From: Kitasatospora sp044457565
GTDB taxonomy: Bacteria > Actinomycetota > Actinomycetes > Streptomycetales > Streptomycetaceae
NCBI RefSeq assembly: GCF_044457565.1
Contig: NZ_JBITGZ010000005.1
Location: 294,245-358,244 of the forward strand
Direction of reading: 5' to 3'
Length of the DNA: 64,000 nt
Shown: in pieces, positions 1 through 7,664 of the stretch
Layout: every line of letters begins with the position of its first letter
How positions within the stretch are numbered: position 1 is the first letter of the stretch
Made by a program: the position numbers and the translations under genes
Notes under the pieces: generated by a model
Databases searched by the model: none
What the model was told of the DNA's origin: nothing
The model's input: the letters and a program-made list of their open reading frames with translations, nothing else

Positions 1-152
1 TGCGACGTGACATCTGAAGTCCTTCGGGTGTGCGCCGCCTCCGACCCTGCTGGCCGGAAGCCGACGTCCTTGAAGGTAGGAAGCGCTCCGCACGGTCTGC
101 CGCCGGCTCCGTAACAGCCGCCCGGCGACTCTGTAACAGTGATCGACGATCC

Positions 153-207
153 TTCTCGTCCCATTGACGATAACAGGGAGGGGCAGTTATCGTCAGGCAG
201 ACGAGAA
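153..207. promoter_or_regulatory. Nested inverted repeat upstream of the SPFH gene
   Basis: Two inverted repeats are nested. The outer arms TTCTCGTC (153-160) and GACGAGAA (200-207) and the inner arms TGACGATAAC (165-174) and GTTATCGTCA (186-195) are all perfect. They are separated by 4-base bulges CCAT and GGCA and an 11-base centre. The right outer arm runs into the GAAAGGGGG ribosome-binding site of the gene at 222. It could be an operator for an unlinked repressor, or an mRNA hairpin that hides the ribosome-binding site. The symmetry is seen directly; the role is inferred. Confidence 0.6.
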
Positions 208-221
208 AGGGGGCCAATCCC

Positions 222-1274
222 ATGGCCGACATCACCCGGCGGTTCGGACTGCGGCACCTGCGCGCCGCCCCCACCGCCCACATCCGCCACCTGCGCGGCG
301 GCAAGGTGGCCCACGAGGGAACCGGCCTGGCGTTCTGGTTCCGTCCCCTCAGCGCGGCACTGTCCGAGGTACCGGTCGACGACCGCGAGCTGGCGATGCT
401 CTTCCATGCCCGCACCGCCGACTTCCAGGACCTCACCGTCCAGGCCACCCTCACCTTCCGGATCACCGACCCCGCGGTGGCCGCCACCCGCGTCGACTTC
501 GGCATCGACGCCGGGACGGGCGCCTGGCGCGCCGCGCCCCTGGACCAGCTGGGCACCCTGCTCACCGAGACCGCCCAGCAGCACGCCCTCGACCTGATCG
601 CCCGCACCACGCTCGCCGACGCCCTGACCGACGGCGTCACCGCCGTACGCCGCCGGGTCACCGAGGGCCTCGCCGACGAGCCCCGCCTCACCGAGACCGG
701 CCTGGCGGTGATCGCCGTCCGCGTCATCGCGCTGCGCCCCGAGCCCGAGGTCGAGCGCGCTCTGCGGACCCCGGCCCGCGAGCTGGTCCAGCAGGAGGCC
801 GACCGGGCCACGTACGAGCGGCGGGCCGTCGCGGTCGAGCGCGAACTCGCGATCGCCGAGAACGAGCTGGCCAGCAAGATCGAACTGGCCCGCCGCGAGG
901 AGCAGCTGGTCGAGCAGCAGGGCGCCAACGCCCGCCGCGAGGCCGAACAGAGCGCCGCCGCGGACGCCGTCCGCACCGACGCCGAGGCCGCCCGCCGCAC
1001 CACGCTGGCCACCGCCGAGGCGCAGGCCTCCCGGCTGCTCACCGCCGCACAGGCCGAAGCCGCCCGCAAGCTGGGCGAGGCCAGGGCCGCCGCCGAGGAG
1101 GCCTGGCTGACGGCCCACCGGCAGGCCGAGCCCGAGCTGTTGAAGGCGCTGGCCCTGCTCCGGCTCGCCGAGCACCTGCCCAGCATCGAACACCTCACCG
1201 TCACCCCCGACCTGCTCACCGGGCTGCTCACCCGGCTCGGCCAGGCCCCCGCCGCGGCGGCGGACACCCGATGA
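222..1274 (+). CDS. SPFH/band 7 domain protein
   Basis: A 350-residue protein of the SPFH (stomatin/prohibitin/flotillin/HflK) family. Residues about 1-180 form the SPFH fold. Residues about 185-300 are rich in Ala, Glu and Arg with heptad-like spacing, as in the flotillin coiled coil. There is no clear N-terminal membrane segment, so it is probably cytoplasmic or peripherally membrane-bound. The ATG at 222 follows the purine run GAAAGGGGG with suitable spacing. Its stop overlaps the start of the NAD-kinase-like gene by four bases (ATGA), so the two are translationally coupled and probably work together. SPFH proteins usually form oligomeric scaffolds; the specific role here is not visible. 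Confidence 0.85.
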   Translation: MADITRRFGLRHLRAAPTAHIRHLRGGKVAHEGTGLAFWFRPLSAALSEVPVDDRELAMLFHARTADFQDLTVQATLTFRITDPAVAATRVDFGIDAGTGAWRAAPLDQLGTLLTETAQQHALDLIARTTLADALTDGVTAVRRRVTEGLADEPRLTETGLAVIAVRVIALRPEPEVERALRTPARELVQQEADRATYERRAVAVERELAIAENELASKIELARREEQLVEQQGANARREAEQSAAADAVRTDAEAARRTTLATAEAQASRLLTAAQAEAARKLGEARAAAEEAWLTAHRQAEPELLKALALLRLAEHLPSIEHLTVTPDLLTGLLTRLGQAPAAAADTR

Positions 1275-2173
1275 CCCTGGCCCCGCGCATGGTGCTGGTG
1301 CACCGGCGCACCGAGTACGAGGAACTGCTGGCCCGGCACGGCTCGCGCGGCCAGGCCGCGTTCTTCCTCTCCTCGCGCGGCCGGGCGCTGGAGGAGGTGG
1401 AGCGCCGGCACGAGCGGACGGCGGCCGCACTGCGCGAGGTGGCCGCGGCGGTACCGCAGGACTGGCGTCGCAGCCGGGTCGAGCGCGGCGACCTGGACCG
1501 CTTCCTGTTCGCGCCGGACGACGTCGTGGTGGTCGCCGGCCAGGACGGGCTGGTCGCCAACGCCGCCAAGTACCTCTCCGGGCAGCCGGTCATCGGCATC
1601 GACACCGACCCGGGCCGCAACCCCGGCGTGCTGGTGCGTCACCGCGCGGCGGACGCGGCCGGACTGCTGCGGGCCGCCGCCGGGCCCGGGGCTGACGGGC
1701 TGCTGGAGGAGCGCACCATGGTCGAGGCCGTGGCCGACGACACCCAGCGGCTGCTGGCGCTGAACGAGATCTACGTCGGCCAGCGCAGCCACCAGACGGC
1801 CCGCTACCGGCTGGCCGGGCCCGGCGCCGGCGCGGACGAGGCGCAGGCCTCGTCCGGAGTGCTGGTCGGCACCGGCACCGGCGCGACCGGCTGGTGCCGT
1901 TCGGCCTGGCTGGAGCGGCACAGCGGGCTGCGACTGCCCGCGCCGGCCACCGGCGCGCTCGCCTGGTTCGTCCGGGAGGCCTGGCCGTCCCCGAGCACCG
2001 GCACGGACCAGGTCGAGGGGCTGCTGGGCGGGGGCGACCGGCTGACGCTGACCGTCGAGTCGGACCAGCTGGTCGCCTTCGGCGACGGCGTGGAGTCGGA
2101 CGCGCTGGAGCTGACCTGGGGCCAGAGCGTGCGCATCGGGGTGGCCGCCGAGCGGCTGCGGCTGTTCGGCTGA
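1271..2173 (+). CDS. NAD-kinase-like protein
   Basis: A 300-residue protein resembling the ATP-NAD kinase/diacylglycerol kinase fold. The segment DDVVVVAGQDGLVAN (about residues 82-96) sits where NAD kinases carry the GGDGT nucleotide-binding loop, but here it reads GQDGL. Further on are NEIYVGQRSH and the Gly/Thr-rich loop LVGTGTGATGW, matching the substrate-binding region. The start ATG overlaps the stop of the SPFH gene. The altered GGDG motif means full NAD kinase activity is uncertain; a second, housekeeping NAD kinase is expected elsewhere in a streptomycete. Confidence 0.7.
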   Translation: MTLAPRMVLVHRRTEYEELLARHGSRGQAAFFLSSRGRALEEVERRHERTAAALREVAAAVPQDWRRSRVERGDLDRFLFAPDDVVVVAGQDGLVANAAKYLSGQPVIGIDTDPGRNPGVLVRHRAADAAGLLRAAAGPGADGLLEERTMVEAVADDTQRLLALNEIYVGQRSHQTARYRLAGPGAGADEAQASSGVLVGTGTGATGWCRSAWLERHSGLRLPAPATGALAWFVREAWPSPSTGTDQVEGLLGGGDRLTLTVESDQLVAFGDGVESDALELTWGQSVRIGVAAERLRLFG

Positions 2174-2249
2174 ACCCGCCGGCCCCCGGACCGGCCCGCT
2201 GGGGCCGGGGGACGGGGGCCGGGGGACGCCGTGCGGTGCGCAGCCCGGC

Positions 2250-2624
2250 TCAGACCTCCAGCTCGGCCTCGATCTTGGTCAGCTGATGCCGGGCCATCGC
2301 CAGGTTGGCCCGGTTGCGGTCGAGCGCCAGGTAGAGGAACAGGCCCTTGCCGGTGCGCCCGGTCAGTGGGCGGATCAGGTGGTACTGGCTGGTCAGCGAG
2401 ATGAGGATGTCCTCGATGCCGTCCTTGAGGCCGAGCATGTCCATCGTGCGCATCTTGGCGCGCACGACGTCCGTGTTGCCGGCGGCGGCCACGTTGAGGT
2501 CGAGCGCACCGGCGCCGTCCAGCGTGCCGAGCGCCATCCCGCTGTTGTAGTCCACGAGAGCCGCGCCGATGGCGCCCTCGATCGAGGTGAGTGCCTGCCT
2601 CAGCGCGGTGTCAACGTCAACCAT
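2250..2624 (-). CDS. Roadblock/LC7 domain protein (last gene of operon)
   Basis: A 124-residue single-domain protein of the roadblock/LC7 (MglB-like) fold. It has the N-terminal helix followed by IGAALVDYNSGMAL and the terminal helix with LARNRAN-type spacing (LDRNRANLAMARHQL). Such proteins dimerise and act as GTPase-activating or scaffold partners of small Ras-like GTPases. It closely resembles the product of 4200-4583 in its central part (DIL/DIIV...YHL...LYLxLDR), so the two look like paralogues. It is the promoter-distal gene of a four-gene minus-strand set, 111 bases after the previous gene. No GTPase is encoded nearby. Confidence 0.8.
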   Translation of the reverse strand: MVDVDTALRQALTSIEGAIGAALVDYNSGMALGTLDGAGALDLNVAAAGNTDVVRAKMRTMDMLGLKDGIEDILISLTSQYHLIRPLTGRTGKGLFLYLALDRNRANLAMARHQLTKIEAELEV

Positions 2625-2735
2625 GTCGTTCTCCGGTTCCTTGTGTCAGCTGTGGTGCTGTGGGGGTGATCTGCGATGGCACCGGGTGTGTGGCACCCGG
2701 GTCTGTGGGGCTCTGGGTCCGTGGGGCCCCGGGTC

Positions 2736-3176
2736 TCAGCCCACCTCCTTGGGGCCGAGTGCCTCGTCGAGCAGGCAGGCGACGCGCTCGGCCGAGCGCC
2801 GCGCCTCCAGGTGCAGCCGCCCGACGTTGACGTCCGGCAGCGCGAGCACGGTCAGGACGGTGACGCTGCCTGCCGCGTACGTCGCCACGTAGCCGTGCTC
2901 CCCGCGCACCAGCGACTCCTTGAAATCGCCCTGGCCGGTGGCGTCGGCGAGCCGCTGCGCCAGGCCCAGCGCCGCCGCCGTGAGCGCCGCGAGCCCCGTC
3001 GGCTCGGTCCCGTGGGTGTCGTGCGCGACCAGCAGGCCGTCCACGCTCGCCACCAGGCCGCCCGCCAGGTGCGGCACCCTGTTCTTCAGCGCGCGCAGCT
3101 CCGCGAGCAGGTCGGTCTCCAGCGCGATCAGGTGTCTCCTTCCGGCGCGCTGCTTCAGCGCCCGCCTCATCGGCAC
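2736..3176 (-). CDS. Roadblock/LC7 domain protein
   Basis: A 146-residue roadblock/LC7 family protein. After a basic N-terminus comes the pattern LRALKNRVPHLAGGLVASVDGLLVAHDTHG, typical of MglB-type proteins of actinomycete conservons, then an Ala/Leu-rich helix and the strand GYVATYAAGSVTVLTVLAL. I take the GTG at 3176 as start; an ATG two codons later (3170) is equally possible, and neither has a strong ribosome-binding site. It lies 28 bases after the DUF4388-type gene and is probably translated from the same mRNA. Confidence 0.8.
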   Translation of the reverse strand: MPMRRALKQRAGRRHLIALETDLLAELRALKNRVPHLAGGLVASVDGLLVAHDTHGTEPTGLAALTAAALGLAQRLADATGQGDFKESLVRGEHGYVATYAAGSVTVLTVLALPDVNVGRLHLEARRSAERVACLLDEALGPKEVG

Positions 3177-3204
3177 GGCAGCGGGGTCGCGGGCGGAGAG
3201 GGGG

Positions 3205-4203
3205 TCAAAGTCGGGCCTCCAGTGCGGTGAGAACCCGGGTCAGCAGGGCGACGTCCGGGTCGGGGACGGACAGCGGCGGGAGTGCCGCGGGCGAGGGGTG
3301 ACGCGGCGCGGGAACCGCGTCGGACCGGGCGGGGCCGGCGCCGGGGTGCGCGGCCGCGAGCGCCACGCCGCGAACGCGGCGCTCCAGCCCGGCCGCCGTC
3401 CGGCCGACCGCCTCGGACGGGCTCGGCCGCGGGCTGCCCCGCGGGGCCTCCCGCGGGGTGACCAGCAGGCCGGCCGCGGCCAGCCTGCGTACCTCGGCGG
3501 TCGTGGCGAACGCCGAGCGCCCCAGCAGCCGGGCGAGGTCGGCCGGGGTTCTTCGCCCGTCGGCGTGGTCCAGCAGCTCGCGTGCCCTGGCGCCGAGCGG
3601 TGCCGCACACCCCTGGCCGGGATCGGTGCGGACCACCGGAGCCGTGTCCACCTGCGGCCAGGGCCAGATCCGCTCCAGCATGTCCCGGCGCCGGACCATC
3701 TCGTGCCGCAGCCGCCGGGCCCCGACCGGGAGCACCGGGCCCAGCCAGTGTCGTACCCCCGGCTCGAAGGAGGTCAGCGTGGACCTGGCGCCCAGCGTGA
3801 AGAACGCCGCGTCGTACAGCGCGCTCAGATGACAGATCTCCAGCTCACCGCGGGTCAGCCGGCCCTGCTCGATGAGCGCCCGGCCCACCCGGTGGCCGGG
3901 GCCGAACTCACGGACCGTCTGCGCCCAGGCCTGCGCGGTGATCCGGCCGCTCGCGGTGAGCAGCGCGGCGAGGCCCGGCGCGTGGTCGCTCTCGACCTGC
4001 ACCACCATCCCGTCGGCGAGGTAGACCGTCCCGGCCTCGCTGCGCAGGACGCCCGTCGCGCGCCCGGCGGCCAGCCGCTCGACCGTCTCCCCGGGGGGCT
4101 GCGGGTAGCGGGCCGGGGTTGCGACCCAGGGCTGCGCCCGGGAGGCCTGCAAGGTCGGTGGCCGAAAGCCGACCTGGGCGGTGGGCTCCTTGGTCGCGGT
4201 CAT
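3205..4203 (-). CDS. DUF4388-type regulatory protein
   Basis: A 332-residue protein starting MTATKEP at 4203, where its ATG overlaps the stop of the upstream roadblock gene (ATGA). Residues about 40-150 resemble DUF4388/PATAN domains: TGVLRSEAGTVYLADGMVV followed by LAALLTASGRIT and GRALIEQGRLTRGEL. A winged-helix-like segment (RTPADLARLLGRSAF...EVRRLAAAGLL) follows at about residues 220-260, then a Pro/Ala-rich linker and a short C-terminal helix. It is usually annotated only as a transcriptional regulator. DUF4388 modules are often linked to MglA/MglB-type GTPase systems, which fits the flanking roadblock genes. The function is inferred. Confidence 0.65.
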   Translation of the reverse strand: MTATKEPTAQVGFRPPTLQASRAQPWVATPARYPQPPGETVERLAAGRATGVLRSEAGTVYLADGMVVQVESDHAPGLAALLTASGRITAQAWAQTVREFGPGHRVGRALIEQGRLTRGELEICHLSALYDAAFFTLGARSTLTSFEPGVRHWLGPVLPVGARRLRHEMVRRRDMLERIWPWPQVDTAPVVRTDPGQGCAAPLGARARELLDHADGRRTPADLARLLGRSAFATTAEVRRLAAAGLLVTPREAPRGSPRPSPSEAVGRTAAGLERRVRGVALAAAHPGAGPARSDAVPAPRHPSPAALPPLSVPDPDVALLTRVLTALEARL

Positions 4204-4583
4204 CCGAGGACCAGCTCCTCGGCGATCGCCTGGAGGCGGAACCGCGCGGCGGCCAGATTGCCGTCGGTGCGATCCAGCCACAGGTACAGGGCGAGCCTGC
4301 TGTCGAAGACCGTGTCGACGAAGCACATCAGGTGGTAGCTTCGGCCGGCGGTGACGATGATGTCCTGCAGGGGCGCTCCCACCTCCACCGGATCGGCGAA
4401 GGTCGGAGCCTCAGCAGCCGCGCGTACCAGGTCGGTTGCCTCTGCCGCGGCCGCCTCGTGATCTCCGGTCGGACTGTCCCCGGCACTGCCGAGGGCGAGG
4501 CCGCTGCTCCAGTCGATCAGGCTCACACCACGGGCGCCGGCGATCGTCATCGCCTCGGTGAGGCACTCGTCGATACCTGGCAC
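4200..4583 (-). CDS. Roadblock-like protein (first gene of operon)
   Basis: A 127-residue protein with the roadblock-like pattern: an N-terminal helix (GIDECLTEAMTI), GVSLIDWSSGLALG, a central helix with TDLVRAAAE, the strand LQDIIVTAGRSYHLM, and LYLWLDRTDGNLAAARFRL at the C-terminus. I chose the GTG at 4583 because GAAGGAG lies five bases upstream; a longer frame to 4646 lacks this support. It is the first gene of the minus-strand operon and overlaps the next gene by four bases. It resembles the last gene of the same operon (2250-2624), suggesting duplication. Confidence 0.75.
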   Translation of the reverse strand: MPGIDECLTEAMTIAGARGVSLIDWSSGLALGSAGDSPTGDHEAAAAEATDLVRAAAEAPTFADPVEVGAPLQDIIVTAGRSYHLMCFVDTVFDSRLALYLWLDRTDGNLAAARFRLQAIAEELVLG

Positions 4584-5070
4584 ACAGGCTCCTTCGGCGT
4601 TCGGGCAGCGGGGCGCGTGCGGACGGGCACGCGCCCCGATCGCCACGTCGAGTGGCGAGTCCGATACGGAAGGCTACTGATGGTTTTCGTATGACGAACA
4701 TTCCAATGGCATATTCGGTGCTTGAGCGAATATTTCCAGCCAGGCCGATACCCGTCACCCGGCCCCGCTCGCGGCCGAAAACCACCTGGCCGGACGCCCG
4801 GACCGCACGCCACCGGAGCCGCCACCTGCACACCCACGTTGTCCGATTCACCCGGGGTGGCGCGGGTTTCACGCCACCGAAGTCACCCTCCGTCGCCGGA
4901 TGACGACCCACAGCCCCGCGGCCGGCGGGCCGGTACGGCCACCGCGCGGGCGCCTCCTACCACCCCTGGCACGCCGATGGGCCGAAATGCGCCAGCACGC
5001 CCCCACGCCGCCACCCGGCCCGTATGGTCGTGTGTGCACGGCGGGCTCGGGGAGGGGGAGGGGAACAGCC
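4584..5070. other. Intergenic, divergent promoter region
   Basis: About 490 bases between the divergent roadblock operon and the monooxygenase. The part at about 4660-4740 is clearly less GC-rich than the surroundings and should hold the promoter of the roadblock operon. I see no convincing gene here, and short frames in both strands lack family resemblance. The monooxygenase is preceded by GGGAGGGGAACAGCC, its ribosome-binding site. Confidence 0.5.
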
Positions 5071-6357
5071 ATGCGAGATGGCACGGTCGCCGTCATCGGC
5101 GGAAGCATCGCGGGGTGCGCGTTCGCCGCGGCCGCGGCACGCGGCGGGGCCCGGCAGATCGTGGTGCTGGAGCGCACGCCCGGGCGACTGGCGGACCGCG
5201 GCGTGGGGCTCTGCGTCCACAACGACCGGTACGCCGAGCTGGCGGCGGCGGGCGCCCTGGACCCGGACATCGCCTGGCACCGCCTCACCTGCCGGCGCTG
5301 GCTGGTGAAGGACGGCTCCCGGCTCGGCCGGGTGATGTGGGACCAGCCCTTCCCGTTCCGCTCCTACCACTGGGGCCTGCTCTGGCAGGGACTGCGGCGG
5401 CTGACACCGGAGACGGTCGACTACCGGCCGGGCAGCACCGTCACCGGCGTCGGCACGGACGCCGCCGGCGCCCTGGTCGAACCGGCCACCGGCAGCACCG
5501 AACGCTTCGACCTGGTGGTGGGCGCGGACGGCTACCGCTCGGTGGTGCGCGACGCCGTCTGCCCCGGAGCCCGGCCCCGCTACGCCGGCTACATCTGCTG
5601 GCGCGGCAGCTTCCCCGCCGCGCGCCTCGCCGAGCTGCACCCCTCCCCCGGCGGCTCCGGCCGGTCCGCCGACGGCGGCCCCACGGAGGCCTGGCCCAGC
5701 ACCGACGCCACCACCATCGGCTTCCCCGGCGGCCAGTGCATCCTCTACCGCATCCCCGGCCCCGAGCCGGAAGGGCCGGTCGTCAACTGGGTGCTGTACG
5801 CCGAGCCCCCCACCGCCGGCCTGCGGCTCGATGACCCGACCAGCATCCCGCCGGGCACCCTGGCCGACGAACTGACCGACCACCTCGGCGAACTCGCCGA
5901 CCGCCACCTCCCACCGTACTGGGCCGCGGTGCTCGGCCTGACCCCGCGGGAGCGGACCTTCGTCCAGCCCATCTACGACCTGGAGACCCCGCGCCGCACC
6001 GCGGGCCGGCTGCTGCTAGCCGGTGACGCCGCGACGGTCGTGCGCCCGCACAACACCAGCGGCGCGGCGAAGGCCCTACAGGACGCCTGCGCCTTCGAGA
6101 CCGCCTGGCGCGCGGCCGACTCCTGGGCGGAGCTGCTGAGTGCATACGAGAGCGCCCGCGGCGAGGACGGCCGGGCCCTGGTCTCACTCGGCCGTCGGCT
6201 GGGCCGGGCCCAGGTGGAACGGACCCCGCACTGGCCGTCGATGGACAGCGCCCGGATGGCGTCCTGGTGGGAGCAGCAGCTGGCCGGCACCGTCGGGTTC
6301 GGCGGCCAGTCCCTGGCTCCGGGGGCGGCCGATCACCCGGCGCCGCAGGGCGGCTGA
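5071..6357 (+). CDS. FAD-dependent monooxygenase
   Basis: A 428-residue flavoprotein of the class A (PHBH-like) aromatic hydroxylase family. The N-terminal dinucleotide-binding motif GGSIAGCAFA (about residues 9-18) replaces the canonical GxGxxG with GGSIAG, as in 2,6-dihydroxypyridine-3-hydroxylase-type enzymes. LVVGADGYRSVVRD (about 149-162) is the DG motif, and RLLLAGDAATVVRPHNTSGAAKAL (about 313-336) is the GD motif contacting FAD ribitol. It should use NAD(P)H and O2 to hydroxylate a small ring substrate, which cannot be told from sequence. The start at 5071 follows GGGAGGGGAACAGCC. It stands alone with no obvious operon. Confidence 0.85.
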   Translation: MRDGTVAVIGGSIAGCAFAAAAARGGARQIVVLERTPGRLADRGVGLCVHNDRYAELAAAGALDPDIAWHRLTCRRWLVKDGSRLGRVMWDQPFPFRSYHWGLLWQGLRRLTPETVDYRPGSTVTGVGTDAAGALVEPATGSTERFDLVVGADGYRSVVRDAVCPGARPRYAGYICWRGSFPAARLAELHPSPGGSGRSADGGPTEAWPSTDATTIGFPGGQCILYRIPGPEPEGPVVNWVLYAEPPTAGLRLDDPTSIPPGTLADELTDHLGELADRHLPPYWAAVLGLTPRERTFVQPIYDLETPRRTAGRLLLAGDAATVVRPHNTSGAAKALQDACAFETAWRAADSWAELLSAYESARGEDGRALVSLGRRLGRAQVERTPHWPSMDSARMASWWEQQLAGTVGFGGQSLAPGAADHPAPQGG

Positions 6358-6415
6358 TCCGCCGCCAGCAGCCGCACCGCGCGGATCGGCGTACACACCG
6401 GCGCGGACATGATTG

Positions 6416-6539
6416 GAGCGCCGGGCCCGGGTCGAACGGACTCTTCCTACTGAAAGTAGGACGTGCTCCTGTAGCACCACCGACGCATGTCAAAGAGAAG
6501 ATCGACTTCTCTCGACGGGTGAAACATTACCAGGTCAGC
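6416..6539. repeat. Hairpin-rich repeat, solitary copy
   Basis: This stretch closely matches about 125 bases of the tandem array at 8937-9508. It keeps the palindrome CCGGGCCCGG, hairpin 1 (TCCTAC-TGAAA-GTAGGA, 6445-6461) and hairpin 2 (GTGCT-CCTGT-AGCAC, 6463-6477). Hairpin 3 (AGAGAAG-ATCGA-CTTCTCT, 6494-6512) and the tail AAACATTA.CAGGTCAGC also match. It lacks the GGCCCGG/CCGGGCC hairpin present in the array units. It lies 58 bases after the stop of the monooxygenase. No transposase frame or flanking direct repeat is visible. It could be a structured RNA, a terminator-like element or a small non-autonomous mobile repeat. Confidence 0.8.
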
Positions 6540-6663
6540 GGCGGTGCAAGGAAGTCCGGGTTTTGGCCACCGGCCCCGGCGGGGCCCACACCCCGCCGGG
6601 CCGGCCGGCACTCACGCCAGGTCGGCCAGGGCCGCCCGCGCCGCCCCCTCGCGCCGCTCGGCA

Positions 6664-6948
6664 TCACCGTTCAGGCCCGCGAGCTCCCGTCTGTAGGGGT
6701 CGCTCTGCGCGGCCCCGACCGGGCCCGGGCGCGTGGGCCCCGGAGCCGCCGCCGTACTGGATCAGGATGCCCTGGGTGCCCGGCTGCGCCCTGGCGCTGT
6801 CCCAGGTCTGCCGGAAGTCCCGGTCGCTGAGGAGATCGCCGGCCGAGACGCCGGGCCACGGGCCGGTGCCCGTCCAGGTGCGGTGGCCGACCTGGAGGTT
6901 GAGCTTGGTGCGGTAGCCCATCCGGGCGCCCCGCAACAGGTCGGTCAT
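6664..6948 (-). pseudogene. Unrecognised 94-residue frame, possible gene remnant
   Basis: A minus-strand frame starting MTDLLRGARMGYRTK contains a compact protein-like segment (LNLQVGHRTWTG, SDRDFRQTWDSA, GTQGILIQYGGG) before dissolving into a Gly/Arg/Pro-rich tail. The first 70 residues look like a real globular protein fragment, but I do not recognise the family, and no convincing ribosome-binding site precedes either ATG (6948 or 6921). The rest of the 800-base region between the monooxygenase and the VOC gene holds the repeat copy and nothing else I can identify. A truncated gene is the likeliest reading; a short real gene is possible. Confidence 0.3.
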
Positions 6949-7165
6949 CCGGGTCAGCGGGAGTTGACGGTGTGTCGAAGCCCGATCGCCTGCGCACGGA
7001 TCCGGCCCGCCCGCCCGGGGCCTCACCCGTCCGGCCCGCCCGCACTGCGCGGGCGCGCCACGGCGGCCAGGCTGCTGGGAAGGCATGTCCGGCCGACGGG
7101 TCGGTGGCCGGACACCCCGCCACTCCCCGCGAGACCCCGGGCGCCGACCGAGAGCGAGAGCACAG

Positions 7166-7588
7166 ATGTCGACGAAGATCTTTGTCAATCTCCCCGTCAA
7201 GGACCTGACCGGGTCGATCGAGTTCTTCACCGGGCTCGGCTTCCGCTACGAGCCGCACTTCACCGACGAGAACGGCGCCTGCATCGTCATCGGCGCCGAC
7301 AGCTACGTCATGCTGCTGGTCGAGCCGTTCTTCCGGACGTTCACCGGCAAGGAGCGCGCCGACACCACCGGCACCGCCGAGACGATCGTCGCCCTCGGCG
7401 TGGAGGGTCGGCAGCGGGTGGACGAGCTGGTCGACAAGGCGCTCGCCACCGGCGGCGCGCCGTTCAACGACCGGACCGAGGAGGACGGCATGTACGGCCG
7501 GAGCTTCCAGGACCCGGACGGGCACCTCTGGGAGGTCTTCTCGATGCCCCCGCCCGCGGTCCCGCCCGCGGCTGCGACGGCCGGCTGA
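7166..7588 (+). CDS. VOC family (glyoxalase-like) protein
   Basis: A 140-residue vicinal-oxygen-chelate protein with one domain made of two beta-alpha-beta-beta-beta units. It opens STKIFVNLPVKDLTGSIEFFTGLGF, has TDENGACIVIG in the middle and ends with the typical FQDPDGHLWEVF. The His and Glu of the last motif are likely metal ligands. The extradiol/glyoxalase superfamily includes antibiotic-binding and isomerase members, so the substrate is unknown. It lies 76 bases before another VOC gene, and the three genes 7166-8770 probably form one operon. Confidence 0.85.
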   Translation: MSTKIFVNLPVKDLTGSIEFFTGLGFRYEPHFTDENGACIVIGADSYVMLLVEPFFRTFTGKERADTTGTAETIVALGVEGRQRVDELVDKALATGGAPFNDRTEEDGMYGRSFQDPDGHLWEVFSMPPPAVPPAAATAG

Positions 7589-7664
7589 GACCTCACCCAC
7601 AACGCCGGCGACATCTCCACCACGGCCACCACCCCGCCACTCCATCCGGAAGGAGAACGGCACC

